The translations under genes were made by a program, and so were the position numbers. The notes below the pieces were generated by a model. It saw only the letters and a program-made list of their open reading frames with translations, did no database searches and was not told where the DNA came from. From Gammaproteobacteria bacterium (lineage in GTDB: Bacteria; Pseudomonadota; Gammaproteobacteria; Xanthomonadales; SZUA-36), in contig JAUIBE010000001.1 in assembly GCA_030428105.1 (NCBI GenBank), forward strand, positions 186,001-250,000: a stretch of DNA of 64,000 nucleotides, given 5' to 3'. Shown here one piece after another: positions 15,409 through 22,655 of the stretch; within the stretch, counting starts at the first letter, position 1, and every line of letters begins with the position of its first letter.

Positions 15409-15822
15409 ATGAAGAAACTGTTCTGCCTACTCGCCCCATTGCCCCTGCTGCTCGCGACCAGCGTCCAGGCGGATAGCCTTTCTGGCGCGCGCCACCTCTT
15501 GTGCTCCACGCTCAGCAGCGACATTTGCCTGCAGGACGAGGGCTGCATGGCAGTGCACGTTACTGACCTGAACATTCCCAGGTTTATCAAGGTAGATACC
15601 CGCACCGGCAAGCTTGCCACCACCCAGGCCAGCGGCGAAAACCGCGAGACAACCGCCGCCTCCACGGCGCGTGATGACGGCCAGATCATCCTCCAGGGTG
15701 TGGAGCAAGGCCGCGCATTCAGCCTGTACGTCAATGAAGACAACGGCGATGCAACGTTTGTATCGGCATCCGATGGCGCGAGCGTTACCGTCTTCGCCGC
15801 CTGCACCCCGGCTGACAGCTAG
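15409..15822 (+). CDS. Small secreted protein of unknown function
   Basis: 137 residues from the ATG at 15409, chosen over the ATG at 15403 because AAAGGA at 15396-15401 gives a seven-base spacing only to 15409. Signal peptide MKKLFCLLAPLPLLLATSVQA. Three of the mature cysteines are close together (LLCSTLSSDICLQDEGC), suggesting a disulfide cluster, with another Cys near the end. KVDTRTGKLATT and a later QGVEQGRAFSLYVNEDNGDATF read as a lipocalin-like or SH3-like beta sheet. No family recognised by name. It is translationally close to the barrel gene upstream and the glycine-zipper gene downstream. Confidence 0.75.
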   Translation: MKKLFCLLAPLPLLLATSVQADSLSGARHLLCSTLSSDICLQDEGCMAVHVTDLNIPRFIKVDTRTGKLATTQASGENRETTAASTARDDGQIILQGVEQGRAFSLYVNEDNGDATFVSASDGASVTVFAACTPADS

Positions 15823-15839
15823 GCATCAAGGAGCTATTC

Positions 15840-16394
15840 ATGAAACCAGTCATTACCACCCTGCTTTTCGCAACGCTGGCCGCCTCCACTGTCCAGGCCC
15901 AGGAACCTGCAACCGGTCAAAAATCCCTGGCTGGCACCCTGGGCATTTACGTGTTTCCGAGCCAGGGCCAGAATGCAACACAGCAATCGGAAGACGAGGC
16001 CGCCTGTTACAACTGGGCAGTTTCCAACACCGGCACCGACCCTTTCGACGCCCAGAAGCAACAGGCCGCCACCGCTGAACAGGGCCAGGCGGCACAGGAA
16101 GAAATTGCGCAGTCGGGCAAAGGCGCGGGCGCCAAGGGCGCCGTGGGTGGCGCCGCGGTAGGCGCACTGGTTGGAGAGATCGCTGATGACGACGCCGGCA
16201 AGGGTGCGGCCTGGGGCGCAGGGGTTGGCCTGATCGCCAGCCGCCGCCATGCGCGTCGCGCCAAGGAAGAGGCGTCGCAACAGGTGGCGGTGCAAACCGA
16301 ACAGCAACAGGCCGCTACCCAGGGCCAGATTGACGGCTTCAAGAAAGCGTTCAGCGCCTGCATGGAAGGCAAGAACTACATCGCCAAGTTCTAG
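15840..16394 (+). CDS. Glycine-zipper secreted protein
   Basis: 184 residues, signal peptide MKPVITTLLFATLAASTVQAQ. After a YVFPSQGQNATQQSEDEAACYNWA segment (about 37-60), a Gln/Ala-rich helix leads to GAGAKGAVGGAAVGALVGEI (about 97-116), a glycine zipper of small residues at four-residue spacing, then AAWGAGVGLIASRRHARRAKEE. A C-terminal helix carries a second Cys (FSACMEGKNY), which could pair with the first. Glycine-zipper proteins insert in or line membranes; YMGG-like outer-membrane proteins are relatives. AGGAGC ribosome site seven bases upstream. Function unknown. Confidence 0.82.
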   Translation: MKPVITTLLFATLAASTVQAQEPATGQKSLAGTLGIYVFPSQGQNATQQSEDEAACYNWAVSNTGTDPFDAQKQQAATAEQGQAAQEEIAQSGKGAGAKGAVGGAAVGALVGEIADDDAGKGAAWGAGVGLIASRRHARRAKEEASQQVAVQTEQQQAATQGQIDGFKKAFSACMEGKNYIAKF

Positions 16395-16442
16395 GCAGAA
16401 CGTACTGACTGGAACCAACTCGACAAACGGGAAACAGCAGCC

Positions 16443-16979
16443 ATGAGCGAAGCCGACAGCGAAGGAAAACCATCGGTCAAGGAACGCCTCAAGGAAGAAC
16501 TGGTTAAGTATGCCCTGGTAACGGCTTACCTCTACCTGTGCTTTATTGTGCTGTTGCTATGGAAAGCGGCTGTTCTGCAACAACATGGCATCGACGCGCT
16601 TCACTACGGAACCGCCATCATCAAGGCGCTGGTGCTTGGCAAGTTCATCCTGATCGGCGACGCCATCAAGTTTGGCACCCGCAAGATGGGGCCAACCATG
16701 CTCCATCGCATCGTCCGCAGAACGGTGGCGATGTTCGTGATCCTGCTGGCGCTAACCGGGCTTGAAGAATGGCTGGTTGGGCTGGCGCATGGAAAGTCAC
16801 TGGCCCAGACATGGGCGGAATTTACCAGCAACAGCCTGCTTGAGAACCTGGCGCCCGACCTGGTGATGTTGCTGATCCTGGTTCCCCTGATCGCTGCCTC
16901 CGAGCTACGCAAAACCCTGGGCAGCGAAACCATCAAGCGTCAACTGCTGGCGCGCGATGACGCCGGGTCAGCGCAGTAG
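16443..16979 (+). CDS. Inner-membrane protein of unknown function
   Basis: 178 residues with a charged N-terminus (EGKPSVKERLKEELVKY) and four likely membrane helices: LVTAYLYLCFIVLLLW (about 24-42), a short one around IIKALVLGKFILIGDAI, MFVILLALTGLEEWLVG, and LVMLLILVPLIAASEL. The C-terminus is charged and cytoplasmic. I recognise no named family; KFILIGDAIKFGTRKMG is a distinctive loop. The stop abuts the stop of the convergent membrane gene with no spacer. Confidence 0.78.
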   Translation: MSEADSEGKPSVKERLKEELVKYALVTAYLYLCFIVLLLWKAAVLQQHGIDALHYGTAIIKALVLGKFILIGDAIKFGTRKMGPTMLHRIVRRTVAMFVILLALTGLEEWLVGLAHGKSLAQTWAEFTSNSLLENLAPDLVMLLILVPLIAASELRKTLGSETIKRQLLARDDAGSAQ

Positions 16980-17606
16980 TCAGTTGGCGAGACCGCTCCG
17001 CCGGCGAGAAAGGCAGACCAGCAACAGTTCCACCGCTGCGATAAACATCAGCGCGTAGCCGGCCAGTTCGGTCCCCTCCTCCACCGCGTTCTTGACCGCG
17101 CGCTGGTAACCATCACCCATCAGCGCTTCCCAGAAGCTGCCGCGCCCGAACAGGCGCGAGTAGACAATGGTGACCAGGATACCGGCCAACATCACCCCGG
17201 AACTGGGTTCACGAGCGTAGGCCAGGATCGAGTCACGAATCGATAATGGCTGGCGCCACAGATACAGGCCCGTGGTTAACAACACAACCGCTACCAGGGA
17301 CTGCCAGGCACCATCAAACACGGCGTCCAGGAAAAAATCCGCCTCGCGGATAAACATCATGGCGGTCAGCGCCGCGAGCATGATGCACGCTGCCCGCAAA
17401 GGCCGGTTGATCACCGCCGCGCCCAGGAAGCAGGCGCTGGCCAGCAATGCTGAAATGCTTTCCAGCCATTCCACCAGCGATTGCTCGCTGTACTCTGCGC
17501 CGGTCTGGTCACGATAGCCTTCCATCATCACCAGGTGAGCCATCGCGCCCATCACCAGCATGTAGATGAATATTCGAACGAACAGCAATGCCACTGACTG
17601 ATTCAT
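16980..17606 (-). CDS. Inner-membrane protein of unknown function
   Basis: 208 residues with about six hydrophobic helices (for example ALLFVRIFIYMLVMGAMAHL, ISALLASACFLGAAVI, SLVAVVLLTTGLYLW, GVMLAGILVTIVYS, AGYALMFIAAVELLLVCL). EADFFLD and VEEGTELAGYALM place acidic residues near membrane edges. No known family recognised. It stands alone on the minus strand between two plus-strand groups; its start is 79 bases from the DUF4097-type gene. Confidence 0.75.
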   Translation of the reverse strand: MNQSVALLFVRIFIYMLVMGAMAHLVMMEGYRDQTGAEYSEQSLVEWLESISALLASACFLGAAVINRPLRAACIMLAALTAMMFIREADFFLDAVFDGAWQSLVAVVLLTTGLYLWRQPLSIRDSILAYAREPSSGVMLAGILVTIVYSRLFGRGSFWEALMGDGYQRAVKNAVEEGTELAGYALMFIAAVELLLVCLSRRRSGLAN

Positions 17607-17685
17607 AACCCAATTGTAACCTTCGGCACATGACGTGCATCCAATAGTTTACGAAGCTGGCCTAAACACCATGGGAGAATCGGAT

Positions 17686-18456
17686 ATGAGTAGATACCTG
17701 GCATTGTTCGCAGTGCTGGTCGCAGGCAACCTGCAAGCCTGGAATTGCAAGCACGAGCGCACCATCGAAACCGAACTGGACCTGTCCGGCAGCGACAGGC
17801 TGACCATACTCGCCGCCGCGGGCGACCTGGAAGTGGAAGGCAGCCCGGGGCGCACCACGGCCGTGGCGACCGGCAAGGTTTGCGCTTCCAAGGAGAAGTG
17901 GCTGGACGACACCGAGATTTTCACCGAAGGCGGCAGCAGCGCAGAAATCGCTGTAAACCTGCCAAGCCACGCCGACAACTGGAGCTGGGCCGGCAACAAC
18001 TACGTGTACATGGATCTACGCGTGGTGGTTCCCGACCACATCCAGCTGGAAGTCCGTGACAGCAGCGGCGATATGGAAATACTTTCCACCGGGCCGGTGG
18101 AGATCAAGGACAGCAGTGGCGACATCGAGGTTGAAGACGTTCGCGGCGACGTGGTTCTGAACGATTCGTCGGGCGACATCGACCTGGTGGATATCGACGG
18201 AAACGTGATTGTGCGCCAGGACAGTTCCGGCGACATCTATGGTCGGGATATTGTCGGTGCTGTGGTGGTCGAGCGTGACAGTTCTGGTGACATTCGCTTT
18301 CGCGATGTGCGCGATGACTTCGTGGTGGAACGCGACTCTTCCGGCGATATCGTCGCCAACAATATCGGCGGTGATTTCCGCGTGGTTCGCGACGGCAGCG
18401 GTAGCATCGACTCGCGCGGGGTCAAGGGCACGGTGGACATTCCAGACAAGGGATAA
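17686..18456 (+). CDS. DUF4097-type secreted beta-repeat protein
   Basis: 256 residues. ATG at 17686 chosen for the upstream GGGAGA at seven-base spacing and the following signal peptide (SRYLALFAVLVAGNLQAW). The mature part first shows two cysteines and ETELDLSGSDRLTILAAAGDLEVEG, then a regular series of strands each bearing [RKNQ]-D-S-S-G-D-[IM]: six exact DSSGD copies plus a final DGSGS, at about 19-21-residue steps. This is the adhesin-like right-handed beta-helix of DUF4097/DUF4098 proteins. Role unknown; probably a surface or periplasmic protein. No partner gene is evident. Confidence 0.88.
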   Translation: MSRYLALFAVLVAGNLQAWNCKHERTIETELDLSGSDRLTILAAAGDLEVEGSPGRTTAVATGKVCASKEKWLDDTEIFTEGGSSAEIAVNLPSHADNWSWAGNNYVYMDLRVVVPDHIQLEVRDSSGDMEILSTGPVEIKDSSGDIEVEDVRGDVVLNDSSGDIDLVDIDGNVIVRQDSSGDIYGRDIVGAVVVERDSSGDIRFRDVRDDFVVERDSSGDIVANNIGGDFRVVRDGSGSIDSRGVKGTVDIPDKG

Positions 18457-18462
18457 GTAATT

Positions 18463-18490
18463 GGCCGGGGCAGCGCTCGCCGCCCCGGCC
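18463..18490 (+). terminator. GC-rich stem-loop after the DUF4097-type gene
   Basis: GGCCGGGGC (18463-18471) pairs with GCCCCGGCC (18482-18490) across a ten-base loop, seven bases after the stop at 18456. The following TGGTTTA is a poor T run, so termination strength is uncertain. Confidence 0.5.
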
Positions 18491-18547
18491 TGGTTTACCG
18501 GGGGCCATCCCGGACAGGCACTGGCCTGGATGAACCCCGGCCGAAAC

Positions 18548-18961
18548 CTAGTCGCAACTCAGGTCAGGCATGCCGCCACGGCGACCATCCTGGTGAAAGC
18601 GATCCCTTCGCTCGGCCAGCACCTCTTCGAACTCCTCGGCCTGGTCGACGGTCAGCACATCCAGAATCGCCGAATGGGTTGCATCCCGCTGGGCGCAAAT
18701 CTCTGGCTTGGCCTCTTCCATGACACGCTCAAAAGTGGCGCGACGCTCTTCCTCGGCGGCCTGCAGGATCACCAGCAGTTCCTGTGACTGCTCATCGCTG
18801 AGATCCAGGGCTCGCTGCATGCGTGCCAGCTGGTGTTCAGCGCCAAACTTGCCGTGCATTTTTCCGCGCTCGTGGCCTGGATTACCGGCAATGGCGGCAG
18901 TCGACAACAGCAGGCCTGCCAGGCCCGCCCCCAGGGCAACTTTTCGAATATCGAGTTTCAT
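18548..18961 (-). CDS. Spy/CpxP-like periplasmic protein
   Basis: 137 residues. ATG at 18961 chosen for AAGGAGCTGAT directly upstream and the signal peptide that follows (LDIRKVALGAGLAGLLLSTAAIA). The mature helices carry two LTxxQ-family motifs, ALDLSDEQSQEL (about 50-61) and LTVDQAEEFEEVL (about 103-115), the diagnostic of Spy, CpxP and ZraP. Two cysteines (EICAQR and the C-terminal CD) are extra. Family members are periplasmic chaperones or metal/stress sensors. It is divergent from a BaeS/BaeR-like kinase-regulator pair, as expected for a protein controlled by or feeding back on that system. Confidence 0.83.
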   Translation of the reverse strand: MKLDIRKVALGAGLAGLLLSTAAIAGNPGHERGKMHGKFGAEHQLARMQRALDLSDEQSQELLVILQAAEEERRATFERVMEEAKPEICAQRDATHSAILDVLTVDQAEEFEEVLAERRDRFHQDGRRGGMPDLSCD

Positions 18962-19135
18962 ATCAGCTCCTTGTCCATTGGTCCAAAACAAAGTGGTCCG
19001 ATCGGGCTTTCGTTTACGGTCGCCGTTCGACCCACGGTTTACATGTTGCTGTCTGAATGCGGACAAATTGTGGAGAAACTGTGAACTTTGCGCCGCTGAC
19101 TTGAACGCCACTTCGCGGCCATGCACGATGGCGCC

Positions 19136-20584
19136 ATGAAGAGCCTCTTCGCCAAGATCATGTTGGCCCAGGTAGCGGCAGTGGTGCTGGCCTTGTTGAT
19201 CGTGCTGATCATCACGCGGCTCAGCCTGGACCGCGGCTTTACCCAGTTCCTGGAGCGCCAGGAAAGTGGCATCCTCGGGCACCTGGCGCCCGCGCTGTCA
19301 GTGATCTACCAGCACCGTGGAGGCTGGGAATTCCTCGAGCAGGACCCCGATAACTGGCACCGCATCCTGCAGCGCAGTTCGAAGCTGAGCGGAAGGCAAG
19401 GACGTCACCGGCAGGCTCTGCCCCCACCAGGCGCCCGCGCAGGGGCCGAACCAGAACTCCGTTGGCTTAGAACCCTCGACCGCTTGTCGCTGCGCGACCG
19501 GCTGTTCCTGCTCGATCCGGACAAGCAGGTGATCGCCGGTCCGCCCCCGGATCACCACGGTAAAGCGAACCCCGACACCCGCAGCATGAATCTTGAACCC
19601 GTGGTAGTCGACGGCCAGACCGTCGGCTGGGTGGGGTTCGCGCCGATTCGCCACAAACGTCCACCAGAGGTCAGCCGCTTTCTCCAGGGCCAGGTCAAGG
19701 CGCACCTGCTTGCCCTGCTGGTGGCGCTGGGCCTGGTGTCATTGTTGTCTTACGCGCTGGCGCGCCACCTGAGCCGGCCGGTGGCGCGGCTGGACGCCAC
19801 CGTCGATGGCCTTTCCCGCGGCGAGTATGAGCGCCGTGCAGAAGTGGAAAGCCTCGACGAAATTGGCCGCCTCGCCGAAAACGTCAACCACCTGGCAGCG
19901 ACCCTGGAGAAAAACCGCTCTGCCCGGCGCCGCTGGATGAGCGACATTGCCCACGAACTGCGCACGCCGGTGGCCATTCTCAAGGGCGAGATCGAAGCCA
20001 TTCGCGATGGCCTCAGAAAACCCGACGACCACACCCTTTCATCACTGGCTGACGAAGTGGAACAACTTTCCCGCCTCGTAGATGACCTGCAGTCACTCGC
20101 CCTTGCCGATGCCGGGGCCCTGAACCTGGAGCGCGGCAATATCGACCTGGCAGCGCTAACCCAGCAAGCGGCGGAAGCCTATCGCGAACGCCTTGGCGCG
20201 CGCCATATCGACCTGGACCTTTGCGTCGAAGCGGCCGTACCCATTCGCGCCGACGCCGGTCGTATTCGCCAACTGCTCAACAACCTGCTGGAGAACTGCG
20301 GGCGTTACACCCGCGAGCATGGCCGGGTAACGCTGTCAGCCATCCCCCAGGACGACGGCGCACTGCTCAGCGTTGCCGATGACGGCCCCGGGGTCAGCGA
20401 CCAGGTTCGCGAACAGCTGTTTGAGCGCTTCTACCGTGCAGAAGCGAGCCGCGCCAGGACCAGCGGCGGAAGCGGGCTGGGGCTGGCCATCTGCCGCAGC
20501 ATTGCCGAAGCCCATGGTGGAAGAATCTGGGCCGAAAGCAACCACAACGGCGGCCTGAGCGTGCATGTTTTGCTTCCAGCTTGA
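19136..20584 (+). CDS. Envelope-stress-type sensor histidine kinase (BaeS/CpxA-like)
   Basis: 482 residues from the ATG at 19136 (another in-frame ATG at 19121 has no better ribosome site). First membrane helix IMLAQVAAVVLALLIVLIIT, a periplasmic sensor of about 150 residues, second helix LLALLVALGLVSLLSYAL, then HAMP (SRPVARLDATVDGLSRGEYERR), HisKA with SDIAHELRTPVAILKGE (phospho-His273), and HATPase with N box NNLLENCGRY, DDGPGV and GGSGLGLAICR. It should phosphorylate the regulator encoded 8 bases downstream. The divergent Spy/CpxP-like gene suggests an envelope-stress regulon, by analogy with BaeSR/CpxAR. Confidence 0.92.
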   Translation: MKSLFAKIMLAQVAAVVLALLIVLIITRLSLDRGFTQFLERQESGILGHLAPALSVIYQHRGGWEFLEQDPDNWHRILQRSSKLSGRQGRHRQALPPPGARAGAEPELRWLRTLDRLSLRDRLFLLDPDKQVIAGPPPDHHGKANPDTRSMNLEPVVVDGQTVGWVGFAPIRHKRPPEVSRFLQGQVKAHLLALLVALGLVSLLSYALARHLSRPVARLDATVDGLSRGEYERRAEVESLDEIGRLAENVNHLAATLEKNRSARRRWMSDIAHELRTPVAILKGEIEAIRDGLRKPDDHTLSSLADEVEQLSRLVDDLQSLALADAGALNLERGNIDLAALTQQAAEAYRERLGARHIDLDLCVEAAVPIRADAGRIRQLLNNLLENCGRYTREHGRVTLSAIPQDDGALLSVADDGPGVSDQVREQLFERFYRAEASRARTSGGSGLGLAICRSIAEAHGGRIWAESNHNGGLSVHVLLPA

Positions 20585-20592
20585 ATGAACTG

Positions 20593-21261
20593 ATGTCCCG
20601 AATCCTGATTGTCGAAGACGAACCAAAGATTGCTGCTTTGCTGCAAGAGTATCTCGCGGCTCATGGCCACCAGTGCACGTGGATCGACCGGGGTGACAAG
20701 GCCATGCAGGCCTTCAAGGCCCATGCGCCGGAGCTGATCCTGCTTGACCTGATGTTACCGGGCATCGACGGCGTGGAAGTCTGCAAACAGGTGCGCGCAC
20801 AAAGCGAGGTTCCCATCATCATGGTGACCGCAAGGGTCGAGGAAATTGACCGTCTGCTGGGACTCGAACTGGGTGCGGACGACTACATCTGCAAACCGTT
20901 TTCGCCCCGGGAGGTGGTGGCGCGTGTGAAGGCGGTATTGCGCAGGGCCGGCGCGGCGGGACGGCCCTCGATCCACGGCCTGGAACTCGACCACGAGCGT
21001 CACCTTGCCACCTTCAACGGTGAAGCGCTTCAACTGACAGCGGTGGAATTTGCCTTGCTGGAAGCACTGGCCCAGCGCCCCGGGCGAGTGATGTCACGCG
21101 CCCAGTTGCTCGACCGGATGTACAGCGATTACCGGGTGGTCAGCGATCGCGCCGTCGACACCCACATCAAGAACCTGCGCGCAAAGCTCAAGACGGCTGC
21201 GCCGGATGTAGAGCCCATCGAATCGGTCTACGGCCTGGGCTATCGCTATTCAGAATCCTGA
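20593..21261 (+). CDS. OmpR-family response regulator (BaeR-like)
   Basis: 222 residues from ATG at 20593; an in-frame TTG at 20581 overlaps the kinase stop and is less likely. Receiver domain: ILIVEDEPKIAALL, phospho-Asp52 in LILLDLMLPG, IMVTARVEE and the conserved Lys in YICKPFSPREVVARV. Winged-helix DNA-binding domain: LTAVEFALLEALAQRPGRVMSRAQLLDRM and RAVDTHIKNLRAKL, ending VYGLGYRYSES. It is the cognate partner of the kinase upstream and likely a direct regulator of the divergent Spy/CpxP-like gene. Confidence 0.93.
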   Translation: MSRILIVEDEPKIAALLQEYLAAHGHQCTWIDRGDKAMQAFKAHAPELILLDLMLPGIDGVEVCKQVRAQSEVPIIMVTARVEEIDRLLGLELGADDYICKPFSPREVVARVKAVLRRAGAAGRPSIHGLELDHERHLATFNGEALQLTAVEFALLEALAQRPGRVMSRAQLLDRMYSDYRVVSDRAVDTHIKNLRAKLKTAAPDVEPIESVYGLGYRYSES

Positions 21262-21335
21262 CCCACCCGGCGCAGGCTTGAAAAACCCCTGCAAGGCCTG
21301 TGCTAAGGTGAGCGCAAATTTCCCGCGACCCTGAT

Positions 21336-22655
21336 GTGAACCCTTCCCCCACTCCCCGCCAGCGCGCGCTGTACATGCTGGGCCTGGTCCTTGCCGGCGA
21401 GGCGGTCTACGCCCTGCCTTTCCACGTCACGCGGTTTTTTCGCTCCAGCGTGCTCGAGACTTTTGGCCTGACCAACACGGAGTTGGGTACCGCACAGGCA
21501 ATCTACGGCGTAATTGCCATGCTTGCGTACTTTCCTGGCGGGCCGCTGGCCGACCGCTTCTCGGCGCGCAAGCTGCTGGCCGTATCCCTGTGGACCACCG
21601 CCGCAGGCGGTCTTTATATGTCCACCCTGCCCGGCCCGCGCGGCGCCATCCTGGTTTGGGGCTTTTTTGGCATCACCACCATCCTGCTGTTCTGGGCGGC
21701 GCTGATCCGCGCCACGCGTGAGTGGGGAGACAGCGAAACCCAGGGCCGGGCCTACGGACTGTTGGAAGCCGGTCGCGGGGTGCTGGCGGCGGTGTTGGCC
21801 TCCATCGGCGCAGCCGCCTTCGCGCTGCTTTTTCCAGAGGGTTTCGCAAGCGCCAGTTTCGCAGACAAGAAGCAGGCCGTTCGCCTGGTAATCCACGGCT
21901 ACACGCTGGTCACGGCGCTGGCAGGCGTTTACGTGTGGTTCGCACTCAAGGACGGCGCCGCCAACGAACAGAGAAGCGAACACTGGGATCCGCACCGGGA
22001 GTCGGTCTGGGCGCATGTCCGCCAGGTGCTCAAGCTACCGGCCGTGTGGTTGATTTCCGGGGTGGTGATCTGCGCTTACGTTGGCTACAAGGGGTTCGAC
22101 AATTACTCGCTTTACGCCGTGCAGGGGTTCGGCCTTGACGATGTCGAAGCCGCGCGTATCACCGCCATCGGCGCCTGGATGCGCCCCGTGGCTGCACTTG
22201 CAGCCGGTCTCCTGGGCGACCGCTTCCTGGTATCGCGCATGACGGTACTGTGTTTTTGCGCCCTGTTGTTCTCCCAGGTCATCTTCGCCCTGCTCACCCC
22301 CCAGCCGAGCCTGGAGTGGGTGTTGCTGGTCAACATCCTCATAGGCAGCAGTGCTGCGTTTGGCCTTCGTGGGCTCTATTACGCCCTGTTGGAGGAATCA
22401 CGCGTTCCGGTGGTGGTCACAGGCACCGCGGTTGGGCTGATCTCGGTACTGGGTTACACCCCGGACATCTTTGTCAGCTACATCGGCGGTGTCTTGCTGG
22501 ATAGCGCTCCGGGCTTGCAGGGGCACCAGTACTACTTCTGGTTTATCGCTGCCTTTGCGGCCATCGGGGTGGTGATCAGCCTGGCCCTGGTCTGGCTGCT
22601 GAAACGAGAGACCCAGGCCAACCCGGCTATGGACTCCAGTCGCACCCCTCGCTGA
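21336..22655 (+). CDS. Major facilitator superfamily transporter
   Basis: 439 residues, GTG start at 21336, about twelve membrane helices in two halves. The inter-helix 2-3 motif is GGPLADRFSARKLL (about 69-82) and the second-half copy is AAGLLGDRFLVSRM. Long charged linker around DGAANEQRSEHWDPHRESVW. LRGLYYALLEESRVP and the GYTPDIF loop resemble the YihN/UhpT-like organophosphate or nitrate-type subgroup, but the substrate cannot be told. The 3' end overlaps the convergent beta-lactamase-fold gene by 29 bases. Confidence 0.88.
   Translation: MNPSPTPRQRALYMLGLVLAGEAVYALPFHVTRFFRSSVLETFGLTNTELGTAQAIYGVIAMLAYFPGGPLADRFSARKLLAVSLWTTAAGGLYMSTLPGPRGAILVWGFFGITTILLFWAALIRATREWGDSETQGRAYGLLEAGRGVLAAVLASIGAAAFALLFPEGFASASFADKKQAVRLVIHGYTLVTALAGVYVWFALKDGAANEQRSEHWDPHRESVWAHVRQVLKLPAVWLISGVVICAYVGYKGFDNYSLYAVQGFGLDDVEAARITAIGAWMRPVAALAAGLLGDRFLVSRMTVLCFCALLFSQVIFALLTPQPSLEWVLLVNILIGSSAAFGLRGLYYALLEESRVPVVVTGTAVGLISVLGYTPDIFVSYIGGVLLDSAPGLQGHQYYFWFIAAFAAIGVVISLALVWLLKRETQANPAMDSSRTPR

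Noticed and set aside
14091-15806. 571-codon minus-strand frame
   Set aside because: Antisense to the barrel and the next small gene; no family motifs, atypical composition.
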